Shown piece by piece: positions 9,501-16,757 of a stretch of 64,000 nucleotides of DNA. The stretch's first letter is position 1. Every line of letters begins with the position of its first letter. The notes under the pieces were generated by a model, which did not search any database, was not told where the DNA came from, and saw only the letters and a list, made by a program, of their open reading frames with translations. Position numbers and translations under genes: made by a program. The stretch comes from Streptomyces canus. Lineage in GTDB: Bacteria > Actinomycetota > Actinomycetes > Streptomycetales > Streptomycetaceae. The stretch covers positions 186,001-250,000 of the forward strand of contig NZ_KQ948665.1 of NCBI RefSeq assembly GCF_001514145.1. Reading direction: 5' to 3'.

Positions 9501-9541
9501 TCGGTGCGGATGTCGAGGGGGCCCAGGATGCCGAAGCGCAT
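6533..9541 (-). CDS. AfsR/SARP-type transcriptional regulator with NB-ARC and TPR domains
   Basis: A 1002-residue regulator. The first 90 residues form an OmpR-like winged helix starting MRFGILGPLDIR. A bacterial transcriptional activation domain follows to about residue 245. An NTPase has Walker A GPGGAGKTRL near residue 280 and Walker B LLVLDNCEH. The C-terminal half is helical repeats of TPR type. This is the large SARP architecture that activates nearby genes, often secondary-metabolite or resistance genes. The obvious target is the monooxygenase 35 bases downstream. No biosynthetic cluster surrounds the pair. The ATG at 9541 starts directly at the winged helix, as in relatives. Confidence 0.92.
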   Translation of the reverse strand: MRFGILGPLDIRTDDGTPIDPGGPRPRALLTLLLLDAGRTVSVERLTDGLYGAKPPAGAANALQSQISRLRRRLAPHAEIEATPAGYRLAVPAADTTDAHRFEERAVSGRAALTAGDHRQAAAVLRDALALWRGPALPDLPDAHAERARLAQLRLAAVQDRIDADLALGGGPELVPELRALLSAHPLSERLYGQLMRALHADGRPAEALTVFEEARRTLADELGADPSAELSTLHLELLRGRRAEHRRSVPAQLTRFVGREPELGRIARALSEARLVTLTGPGGAGKTRLAIEATQAHAGACFVELAPLTDGTRIPYAVLTALDVRDGFRTPASDGMDRLLTALEDREALLVLDNCEHLVEAAAGLAARLLASCPGVRVLTTSRESLGITGEAVLPVPPLPPEPAVRLFLDRARAVRPGFEGHARVADICAALDGLPLAIELAAARLRTLTPDEVADRLDDRFRLLSRGDRSKALRHRTLRAVVEWSWDLLDDEERELASRLTVFRGGAGLEAVEAVCATPYPEDLLASLVEKSFLEVSEGRYRMLETIRAFAAEQRSRERTLRDAHAAYFLELAERAEPALRGGGQLPWLARLDAERDNLDAALRHLVATAPEEALRLMAALSWFRRLRAPHGEQVSLARALLTAVGDTPPPDLAEEYALCLMNTVTGRGDDPDEPDRIARVSALMNTLDEPLRLPFTTVLWSLTTGPLYAVDDDLLTVQIGDEPWSRALLDLGHAYRAQFTGDPTASEAYFARSLAGFRTTGDRWGMANCLDPLGGFAGRRGEYARALELFDEGLEYVQELDAPEETSDLLCSRATVLLYRGDTEDAVTHFRRAADLARAAGAPDKVAAARRGLGDSARLSGNENHARVHYESALEACAANWFSVGETVLILIGLGRTAAAEGDLDQARDWFEQARTHALDAPDVLALAAIAEALASVAPRPERAAELLGAAEGLRGGSAEGDPDVVRTKKDVRRKMSPEAYDKAFGQGRALRSAAVSER

Positions 9542-9581
9542 TCACGGGATTCTGGCAGCTCGCCCCGGCCCGGGACATCGC

Positions 9582-9613
9582 AAAAAGCCGGCCCACCTGT
9601 CGGTGGACCGGCT
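9582..9613 (-). terminator. intrinsic terminator of rpmB
   Basis: Read on the minus strand, AGCCGG-T-CCACC pairs with GGTGG-G-CCGGCT around a GACA-type loop, with a run of five T after the stem. It sits between the rpmB stop and the start of the SARP gene, so it separates the two transcripts. Confidence 0.85.
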
Positions 9614-9654
9614 CAGTGCAGCGAACAAGCAGTGGCCGCGCGCTTAGCTGTGCG

Positions 9655-9840
9655 TCAGCGCGAGACCTTGCCGGCCTTGATGCACGAGGTGCAAACGTTC
9701 AGGCGCTTCGGCGTCCCGCCGACCACTGTACGGACGTGCTGGATGTTCGGGTTCCAGCGACGGGACGTACGGCGGTGCGAAAACGACACGCTGTTGCCGA
9801 AGCCCGGCCCCTTGCCGCAGACGTCGCAGTTGGCAGCCAC
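9655..9840 (-). CDS. rpmB: 50S ribosomal protein L28
   Basis: A 61-residue protein of the large ribosomal subunit. It is the zinc-binding (C+) version, with cysteine pairs at residues 5/8 and 50/53 around the basic core SHRRTSRRWNPN. The GTG start at 9840 has GGAG at 9847-9850. Streptomyces genomes usually also carry C- paralogues of L28 under zinc control elsewhere. Here no Zur box was recognised, so this looks like the housekeeping copy. Confidence 0.97.
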   Translation of the reverse strand: MAANCDVCGKGPGFGNSVSFSHRRTSRRWNPNIQHVRTVVGGTPKRLNVCTSCIKAGKVSR

Positions 9841-9944
9841 GGGTCACTCCAAAGACTTCAGATGCACTTACGGTTGGATCCCGGCAGCAAGCCGGGATCG
9901 AGATCGTAGGATCAGAGATCTGAGTGGCACTGCCAGGGGGAATG

Positions 9945-9962
9945 GCCCGATCAGGATCGGGC
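9945..9962. promoter_or_regulatory. perfect inverted repeat between rpmB and the DAK2 gene
   Basis: The arms GCCCGATC and GATCGGGC are perfect 8-base complements separated by AG. The site lies between divergent genes, upstream of rpmB and about 140 bases before the DAK2-protein start. It could be an operator or a hairpin in a leader. No regulator is assigned. Confidence 0.35.
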
Positions 9963-10100
9963 AACCGGAGCAGCATACAACGACTGCGCCAGTAGAACGA
10001 AACTACCATGGTTGACCAGGCACTCGCTCCCGGCCCTCTTCCGGTGGACACCCGCCCGGGGTCTACGCTGCGTCCAGTCCAGCAGCCCGAGGAGGCGCAG

Positions 10101-11792
10101 GTGGCACACGTGCCGCAGACATTCTTCGATGCTCTCGCGGTGCGCACCTGGTGTGGTCTGGCGCTGCGGGCGCTGGGCCGGGCGCGCGAGGAGATCGACG
10201 CGATCAACGTCTACCCGGTCGCCGACGGGGACACCGGCACGAACCTGTATCTGACGGCGGAGTCCGCGGCCGCGGCCGTGGAAGCCGTGTTCGACGGCCA
10301 CGACGCCCACGGATCGGGGAAACCGGCCCTGGCCGACGCCGCGCGCGCGATGGCGCACGGAGCCCTCATAGGCGCCCGCGGCAACTCGGGCACGATCCTC
10401 GCCCAACTGCTGCGGGGCATGGCCCAGGTGCTGGCCGCCGACGGTGAGACGGCTCACACGGACGGCGAGGGACTCCGGCTCGCCCTGCGGCACGCGGCCG
10501 ACTCCGCCCGCCAGGCCGTGGCCCACCCGGTCGAGGGCACGGTCCTCACGGTCGCCTCGGCCGCCGCCGACGCCGCCGGGGCAGCGGAGGGCGACTGCGG
10601 GACGGTCGCCCGGGCCGCCTACGACGGCGCGCGCGCCGCCCTCGCCGCGACACCCGGCCAGCTGGCCGTCCTGGAGCGGGCCGGCGTGGTGGACGCAGGC
10701 GGGCGGGGACTGGTGGCGGTGCTGGGGGCGCTGGTGGAGACGTTCACGGGGGAGGCGCCCAGGGCGGTGCCGGTGGTGAGCGGGACGTTCCCGGAAGCAG
10801 GTCCCGCCGAAGTGTCCGAAGCCGCCACGGCCGCCCCCGACGAGTGTGCCGACGCCCCGGGCACCGATGGCCCCGCCTTCGAGGTGATCTACCTCCTGGA
10901 GGCCGGCGACACGGCCGTCGCGCGGCTGCGGGAGCGGCTCGACGAGCTCGGGGACTCGCTCGTGGTGGTCGGCGGCGACGGCCTGTGGAACGTCCATGTG
11001 CACGTCGACGACGCCGGCGCCGCCGTGGAGGCGGGCATCGAGGCCGGGCGGCCGTACCGGATCCGCATCACGCACTTCGGGCTCGGTGACGTGCACACCA
11101 CCGGCGCCGAACGGCAGCCCCGCGAGCGCGCCCAGCGGGCCGTCGTCGCCGTCGTGCCCGGCGAGGGCCTGGCCGGGCTGTACACCGAGGCCGGCGCGAC
11201 CACCGTGCTCGCCCGCCCCGGGGAGCCGCCCGCGAGCGGGGAGCTCGTGGAGGCCGTACGGCGTGCCCACGCGCGCGAGGTCGTGCTGCTGCCCAATGAC
11301 GCCGACCTGCGCCACACCGCGGCCGCCGCGGCCGAGCAGGCCCGCGCGGAGGGCATCCGGGTCGCGCTGATCCCGACGCGCTCCGCGGTCCAGGGCATCG
11401 CGGCGCTCGCCGTGCACGAGCCGGAACGCCGGTTCGACGAGGACGTCGTCCAGATGACCTCGGCGGCCGGCGCGACCCGCTACGCCGAGGTCGCCGTCGC
11501 CGAACGCCAGTCCTGGACCATGGCCGGCATCTGCCAGGCCGGCGATGTCCTCGGCCTCATCGACGGGGACGTGGCCGTGATCGGTTCGGACGTCACCGTC
11601 ACGGCCGAGACCGTCCTCGACCGCATGCTCTCGGCCGGCGGCGAACTGGTCACCCTCGTCCTCGGCGACGAGGCCCCCGAGGCGGTCGCCGAGCATCTGG
11701 AGACGCGCGTACGGGAGTCGTACCTCGCCGTCGACACGGTGGTGTACCGGGGCGGACGGCAGGGAGCCGTGCTGCTCATCGGGGTCGAATAG
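10101..11792 (+). CDS. DAK2/DegV-like kinase subunit (FakA/YloV family)
   Basis: A 563-residue two-part protein. The N-terminal DAK2 domain has the ATP-metal signature VYPVADGDTGTNL (residues 36-49), ARGNSGTILAQLLRG and VDAGGRGLVAVLG. The C-terminal half, beginning near FEVIYLLEAGD, resembles the FakA middle and C-terminal region. In Firmicutes, FakA phosphorylates fatty acids carried by FakB (DegV) proteins. A similar role here is inference. The GTG at 10101 is preferred because GGAGG at 10091-10095 precedes it by five bases. A longer start at 10008 is possible but lacks such a site. It lies upstream of recG in conserved neighbourhoods. Confidence 0.88.
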   Translation: MAHVPQTFFDALAVRTWCGLALRALGRAREEIDAINVYPVADGDTGTNLYLTAESAAAAVEAVFDGHDAHGSGKPALADAARAMAHGALIGARGNSGTILAQLLRGMAQVLAADGETAHTDGEGLRLALRHAADSARQAVAHPVEGTVLTVASAAADAAGAAEGDCGTVARAAYDGARAALAATPGQLAVLERAGVVDAGGRGLVAVLGALVETFTGEAPRAVPVVSGTFPEAGPAEVSEAATAAPDECADAPGTDGPAFEVIYLLEAGDTAVARLRERLDELGDSLVVVGGDGLWNVHVHVDDAGAAVEAGIEAGRPYRIRITHFGLGDVHTTGAERQPRERAQRAVVAVVPGEGLAGLYTEAGATTVLARPGEPPASGELVEAVRRAHAREVVLLPNDADLRHTAAAAAEQARAEGIRVALIPTRSAVQGIAALAVHEPERRFDEDVVQMTSAAGATRYAEVAVAERQSWTMAGICQAGDVLGLIDGDVAVIGSDVTVTAETVLDRMLSAGGELVTLVLGDEAPEAVAEHLETRVRESYLAVDTVVYRGGRQGAVLLIGVE

Positions 11793-11805
11793 CACCCCTG
11801 GGCGC

Positions 11806-14766
11806 TCAGCTGTCCTGCTCCTCCATGAGCCCCAGCATCTGCTCCGCCTCGGCCCGCCGGGTCCGCGCCGTCTCGTCGTCGCGGGCCTCGCCGGAGCCGT
11901 CCGTGCCGCCATAGGCGTCGAGCACCGCACGCGCGCGTGCCGCCGCCTCCGCCGGCCGGCTCAGGTCGGCCGCCAGCCAGCCCGCAGCGAGCTCGGCACC
12001 GGTCCGGGCGTCCAGGGCGTCGTCCCCGAGCGAGGCGAACACCACGATCGCCTCCACGACCTGGGCCAGCGACTCCTCCAGCACCGTCCGGATCGCGTCG
12101 TCCTCGGCGTCCTCAGGCACGGAACGGGCCAGCAGGTCCCCGAACTGCCGGTGGGTGTGCCCGAGTTCACCGACGAGCCGCTGCCACGACTGCTCCTCGG
12201 GCTGAGTCTCACCCAGCGCGACCTCGCACTCCCGGACCGCCTCCGCCATCAACTCCCGTGCCGTGTCCGCCCCGTCCTCGGCACGCAGCGCGAGCCACGC
12301 GCGGGCGCGCAGGGAGCGGATAAGCCCGTGGACGTTGCCGAGTTCACGCCACAGACCGCCCGCGCGCGCGTACGCCCGGTCCGCCTCGGCGGTCAGACCC
12401 GCGGCCCCGAGGGACTCGGCGGCGAGGTGGGCGAGGGTCGCGTGGTCGTGCTGCTCGGGCCAGTGCCGGGCGATCTCGGCGGCCTGCAGGCGCCGCTCGG
12501 CCGCCTCCCGGTGCTCGCCCAGCTCGCTCAGACAGTCACCGAGCCACCACTGCGTCTGTACGACCGCCCCGTCGCCGTGCGTCTCGGCGCTCAGGTCGGG
12601 CAGCGCCGACTCCAGCACCTCGGCGGCCTCGGCCCACCGGCCCTGCCGCAGCAGGAACCCGCCCAGCTGGTGCCGGGCCAGGGCACCCAGCGTCGGGCCC
12701 TCCCCGGCCTCGTCGGCCCAGTGGGCGGCCTCCAGGGCGTGTTCGGCCGCCTCCTCGTCGAGACCCCGGCCGCCGACGACCTCGGCGAGCTGGAGACGCA
12801 GCTGGGCCCGCCCGATCGCCTCCAGATGCGGGCCGCCGTGCTCGAGCGCCGCCCGCAGCGCCCGCTCGCTCCCCGCCGGATCGCCCAGGTGATGCAGGAG
12901 CCCGGCAAGCCGGGCCTCGTACTCCACCGCGAACCACGGCAGGCCCGCCTCCACGAACCCCGCCGCGGCCCACGTGAACAGCTCTGCCGCCGCCTCCGCG
13001 TCCCCGGCCCGCGAGGCCAGCTCCGCCAGCATCGCCTGCGCCTCGGCGACCCGCGCGGCGAGCCGTACGTCGTCCCCGGTCCGTCCCTCGACGAGGGCGA
13101 GCACCTCCCGCACGGCCTGCTCCGCCACCGGCAGGACCGCGTCCTCCTCGGTCTCGTGCACCCGCCGCATCAGGATGCGCGCCCGGGACATCAGCACCGA
13201 CGCCGTCTGCCGTACGCCCGTGTCGTCCACGGAGTAGAGCGCGAGGACCTCGTCGTACAGCCCGGCGACCATGGTGAGCGCCTCGTCCACCTCGCCCGCC
13301 AGCGCGCGAATGTAGGCGGCACGCGCGCGTGCCGCGAGCGACTCGCCGGGGTCGCCCGCCTCCGTGTACAACTCGGCGGCCCGCTCGAACAGTTCGGTTC
13401 CCTCGGGGCCCCGGTCCATCGCCTCGTGGTCGGCGATCTCCGCCCGGTCGCGCGGGTCCAGCTCAACGCTCCGCGCGGCCCGCGCGACCGCCGCCCACGC
13501 CTCGACGGCGTTCGGCTGGAGGGTGTCCGACAGCCGCCGCGCCTCGGCGATCAGCGCGGGCAGACCGGGCTCCTGAGCAGTCACCGGGACCGGTGGCACG
13601 ATCGCGGCTGCGGCGGCCGTCCGAACCGCCCGCACTCCCAGCGGCAGCCGCTCCACCAGCGGGCGCTGAGCCATGCGCGCGCGTGCCCGCTCGCTGACAT
13701 GGGCCGTGCCGTTGCGCTCGTCGAAGCGGGCGGCCAGCGCGAGGGCCTCCGCGCGCGCGTGGGCGGCGAGTTCGGCCGCGGTCCAGGACCGGCCCGCGGG
13801 CCCCGGCACCGGCCGGTCGCCCAGGCCCAGCTCGGTCAGCCGGTCCATGAGCAGGGCCACCACGGCGGTGAAGTCCAGCCTGCTGCGCGGATGACCGTCG
13901 TCCGTGAAGTACGCGGGACGCTCCGCGAGCAGCTCCAGACCGCGCGCCTCGTTGCCGCTGAGGGCGCAGAACTCGACATGGTCCGCGTAGGCGCTGCGCA
14001 TGCTCTCCATGGACCGCACGAGCCGAAAACCCCGCAGATGGTTGGCGCGCGCCTCGTCGAGGCGGCCCAGCCGCAGCAGCGGCGTCAGCGAGGAGGCGAG
14101 GACCGCGTGCGGCTCGTGGGCGCAGGTGAACTCGCCCTCCAGGACCGGCGCCCACAGCTCGAGCGCCTCCTCGTCCCGACCGCGCTGCGACTGCCACCAG
14201 CCCTGCTCGTGCAGCTCGCAGGCGTGACAGTCGGCCATGTCGTCCCGGTCGGCGGCCAGCCACGCGGCGTACGCGCGCTCGGCCCGTGCCAGGTCCCCGA
14301 CATGCGCGGCCACGCTGTACTCGGCGCTGCGCACGGCCCGCTCGGAGTGCCCGGCCAGCCGGTAGCGGTGCTCCATCTCGCCGAGCCACTTCTCCATGGC
14401 GGCGAGCGGGATGTGCGGCTGGTCGAGCATGCCGGTCGTCATCCACTTGAAGACCCAGTGCAGGGAGTGCGTCTCGTACTCGTCGAAGTCCTCGGGCCGC
14501 TCGTCCCACATGCGCAGCAGCCGCGAGAAGGGGACGAACATCTTGGCCTTCTCGGAGCTGTAGTTGTAGACCTTCAGCTGGTGTCCGAGCGCCTCGATCA
14601 CCGCGAGCGGGATGTTCAGCTTCTCGGCCTCGGCGAGCAGCTGCTCCGCGCGCGCGTTGCGGGCGGGCCCCTCCGGTTCCTCGGCGTTCTCCGCCATCGC
14701 CCGGCGCAGCGCGTCGAACCCCGTGACCCCGTGGTTGCCGTCCATCCCGTCGATCCCGCTCGTCAC
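11806..14766 (-). CDS. large tetratricopeptide-repeat protein partnered with an Hsp90-family gene
   Basis: A 986-residue cytosolic protein built almost wholly of alanine-rich helix pairs with TPR character. No signal peptide or membrane segment is seen. The N-terminal third is more distinctive, with HQLKVYNYSSEKAKMF, a tryptophan-rich LHWVFKWMTTGM and a CHACELHEQGWW patch with two nearby cysteines. The GTG start at 14766 overlaps the TGA of the upstream Hsp90-family gene (GTGA), a strong sign of translational coupling and stoichiometric production. Eukaryotic Hsp90 works with TPR co-chaperones, so a chaperone/co-chaperone relation is an attractive inference, but no C-terminal MEEVD-type anchor is present on the partner. 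I cannot assign a precise function. Confidence 0.85.
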   Translation of the reverse strand: MTSGIDGMDGNHGVTGFDALRRAMAENAEEPEGPARNARAEQLLAEAEKLNIPLAVIEALGHQLKVYNYSSEKAKMFVPFSRLLRMWDERPEDFDEYETHSLHWVFKWMTTGMLDQPHIPLAAMEKWLGEMEHRYRLAGHSERAVRSAEYSVAAHVGDLARAERAYAAWLAADRDDMADCHACELHEQGWWQSQRGRDEEALELWAPVLEGEFTCAHEPHAVLASSLTPLLRLGRLDEARANHLRGFRLVRSMESMRSAYADHVEFCALSGNEARGLELLAERPAYFTDDGHPRSRLDFTAVVALLMDRLTELGLGDRPVPGPAGRSWTAAELAAHARAEALALAARFDERNGTAHVSERARARMAQRPLVERLPLGVRAVRTAAAAAIVPPVPVTAQEPGLPALIAEARRLSDTLQPNAVEAWAAVARAARSVELDPRDRAEIADHEAMDRGPEGTELFERAAELYTEAGDPGESLAARARAAYIRALAGEVDEALTMVAGLYDEVLALYSVDDTGVRQTASVLMSRARILMRRVHETEEDAVLPVAEQAVREVLALVEGRTGDDVRLAARVAEAQAMLAELASRAGDAEAAAELFTWAAAGFVEAGLPWFAVEYEARLAGLLHHLGDPAGSERALRAALEHGGPHLEAIGRAQLRLQLAEVVGGRGLDEEAAEHALEAAHWADEAGEGPTLGALARHQLGGFLLRQGRWAEAAEVLESALPDLSAETHGDGAVVQTQWWLGDCLSELGEHREAAERRLQAAEIARHWPEQHDHATLAHLAAESLGAAGLTAEADRAYARAGGLWRELGNVHGLIRSLRARAWLALRAEDGADTARELMAEAVRECEVALGETQPEEQSWQRLVGELGHTHRQFGDLLARSVPEDAEDDAIRTVLEESLAQVVEAIVVFASLGDDALDARTGAELAAGWLAADLSRPAEAAARARAVLDAYGGTDGSGEARDDETARTRRAEAEQMLGLMEEQDS

Positions 14767-16589
14767 AGGCCCTCCTCGCCGTTCGTGGCCCACTCCAGCA
14801 GGCCCATGAAGGCCCGGTTCAGCAAGGCCGAGTCCGCGGGCCTGAGCGGGCGCTGGGCCATCAGCAGGGCCTGCCCGTACAGGGACTCGGTGGCGGTGCC
14901 GATCAGTTCCGGATCGCCGAGCGAACCGATCCGCCGTACCAGTGGGTTGAGATGGTTCAGCACGAGACGCGCGCGGGGGGCGCTGCCGCGCAGCGAGCCG
15001 AGGATGCCCGCCCACAGGTCGTCGGCCCGGTCCTCGGCCTCCGCCCGCGCCTGCTCGTGCCGGGCGTCCCGGTCGTCCAGGTGCAGCGCGGGCACGGACA
15101 GCGGCCGGAACGCACGCAGGACCACGTCACAGCCGAGCGGATCGAGCCTGGCCCGCGCGGCCGCCAGGAAACCGGCGAGCGCCAGCTCCTCGGCCGGGTC
15201 GACCAGATCCATGTGGGCGGTGACGGTGTCCGCGTCCAGCTCGGAGACGACCGTTCCCGGCCGCACCGAGGGCAGCGCCTCGACCAGGTCGCTGTCGTAC
15301 GTGTAACCGCCGTTGACCACCCCGACGCCCTGTGCGGAGGCGATCGGCGCGACCTGCCGGTACTCCTCGACGGTCCGCGTGAAGTGCACCACCGGGTGCC
15401 GCTGCGCGAACTCCTCCAGCGACAGCCGCCCGTCGCTCGTCTCGAAGGGCAGCCACGGCAGCATCGTGCGCAGCATGTCCTTGTCATGCCGCGCGAGCGA
15501 CTTCACGCCCAGGTGGTGCACGGACAGGAAGGCCGCGAGCCGTTCCGGGTCCCCGGCGGCGAGGCCCGTCAGCCACGACCGGATCCTTTCCCCGAGTGCC
15601 TCCCGTACGGCGGCCAGCGTCTCGTCCTCGTACAGCGACTCGCGCGAGGCCGTGGGACGCAGGCTGTCGGTGTCCAGGACGCAGCGCACGAAGAACGCCC
15701 AGTCCGGCAGCAGCTGTTCGGCCCGCTCGGTCAGCAGCATGCCCTTGAGATGGACGCGGTGAGTCGCCCGCTGGGCGGGGCTCATCGCCGACGGAAGGAC
15801 GTAGGCCACGCCCCGGATCCCGGCGAGGGGCACGTTCAGCTCGATCGAGTCCAGCGGGGTGAAGCCGAACAGCTCGTGACAGTGCCGGGCCAGGGCCACC
15901 CTGCGGGTGGCGGGGGAGGGGTAGGGCCGGTCCCAGGGGGCGGGCAGGTCGGTGACCGCCTCGTCGCCGACCCGGACGTCGTACGGCAGCAGGGAGCCGA
16001 AGTCCCGCGCGAGCCGGAGGACCCGCTCCGGCGTGAGCCACTCGCCGGCGCCCGCCCGCGCGACCAGGTGCACGGTCGTCCCCGGCTCCGGACGGGCGTC
16101 GGGGGGCAGCGTCCGCACTTCGTACGAACCGTCGTCGCTCGCCGTCCACTCCACGGGCGGGGCGTCCGGTGTACGGGCGCTGCGGCTGACCACCCGGATC
16201 CGCTCGGCGACCACGAAACAGGCGAGCAGACCGATGCCGAACTGGCCGAGGAAGTCGGAGCGGGCCTCCTGAAGTCCCTCGGCCCGCTTGGAGCTGCGTC
16301 CGATGGTGGCCAGCAGGTTGTGCACGTCCGCCTCGGTGAGCCCCACCCCGGAGTCCTCGACCCTCAGGGCGCCGTTCTCGGCGTACAACCGCACACGGGC
16401 AGGGGCGTCCGGCTGTTCGGCCCGCCGGGCCGTGATCGCGTCCACCGCGTTCTGGAGCAGTTCGCGCAGATAGACCTTCGGGCTGGAGTAGAGGTGATGG
16501 GAGAGGAGGTCCACCAGACCGCGCAGGTCGACCTGGAACGTATGAGGTTGCTGAGGTACCTGGGGTGTCTGTGAGGTCTGGGAATCCAT
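14763..16589 (-). CDS. Hsp90 (HtpG-like) family chaperone
   Basis: A 608-residue GHKL-ATPase of the Hsp90 family, a little shorter than typical HtpG (about 625-640). ATP-site landmarks are present: YLRELLQNAVDAI (E43, N47, D50), VEDSGVGL (D79) and GQFGIGLLACFVVA (residues 115-129). The middle domain keeps the catalytic-arginine loop as PTASRESLYED, comparable to the NVSRE loop of HtpG. The C-terminal dimerisation region is divergent and ends in EEGL. It is followed by the TPR gene with a 4-base overlap and diverges from recG. ATPase activity is therefore likely, and the client is unknown. Canonical HtpG is an alternative, but the divergence and the dedicated TPR partner argue for a specialised paralogue. 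Confidence 0.9.
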   Translation of the reverse strand: MDSQTSQTPQVPQQPHTFQVDLRGLVDLLSHHLYSSPKVYLRELLQNAVDAITARRAEQPDAPARVRLYAENGALRVEDSGVGLTEADVHNLLATIGRSSKRAEGLQEARSDFLGQFGIGLLACFVVAERIRVVSRSARTPDAPPVEWTASDDGSYEVRTLPPDARPEPGTTVHLVARAGAGEWLTPERVLRLARDFGSLLPYDVRVGDEAVTDLPAPWDRPYPSPATRRVALARHCHELFGFTPLDSIELNVPLAGIRGVAYVLPSAMSPAQRATHRVHLKGMLLTERAEQLLPDWAFFVRCVLDTDSLRPTASRESLYEDETLAAVREALGERIRSWLTGLAAGDPERLAAFLSVHHLGVKSLARHDKDMLRTMLPWLPFETSDGRLSLEEFAQRHPVVHFTRTVEEYRQVAPIASAQGVGVVNGGYTYDSDLVEALPSVRPGTVVSELDADTVTAHMDLVDPAEELALAGFLAAARARLDPLGCDVVLRAFRPLSVPALHLDDRDARHEQARAEAEDRADDLWAGILGSLRGSAPRARLVLNHLNPLVRRIGSLGDPELIGTATESLYGQALLMAQRPLRPADSALLNRAFMGLLEWATNGEEGL

Positions 16590-16757
16590 CGTCGCAGCGC
16601 CGGTGGGAGGAACGTTCGCGCGGCGCGGGGTCGGGCGGTCCCGGGTGGGGCGGGGATCCGCGGGGATGGCCGGAGCGCGCCATCCTAAGTCCCCAACCAG
16701 CCGTCTGACCAGGGGTTTCCTGGTATGTATACGGCAATGTCAGTGGTGTGGTGTGCA

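Noticed and set aside
6527..10015. A very long open frame on the plus strand opposite the SARP gene (1162 codons).
   Set aside because: High GC removes stop codons from antisense frames. The translation has no domains, while the opposite strand gives a complete SARP protein.
12151..15306. A 1051-codon plus-strand frame opposite the TPR gene.
   Set aside because: Arg/Pro/Gly-rich antisense composition with no recognisable motif. The minus-strand frame has TPR features and coupling to the Hsp90 gene.
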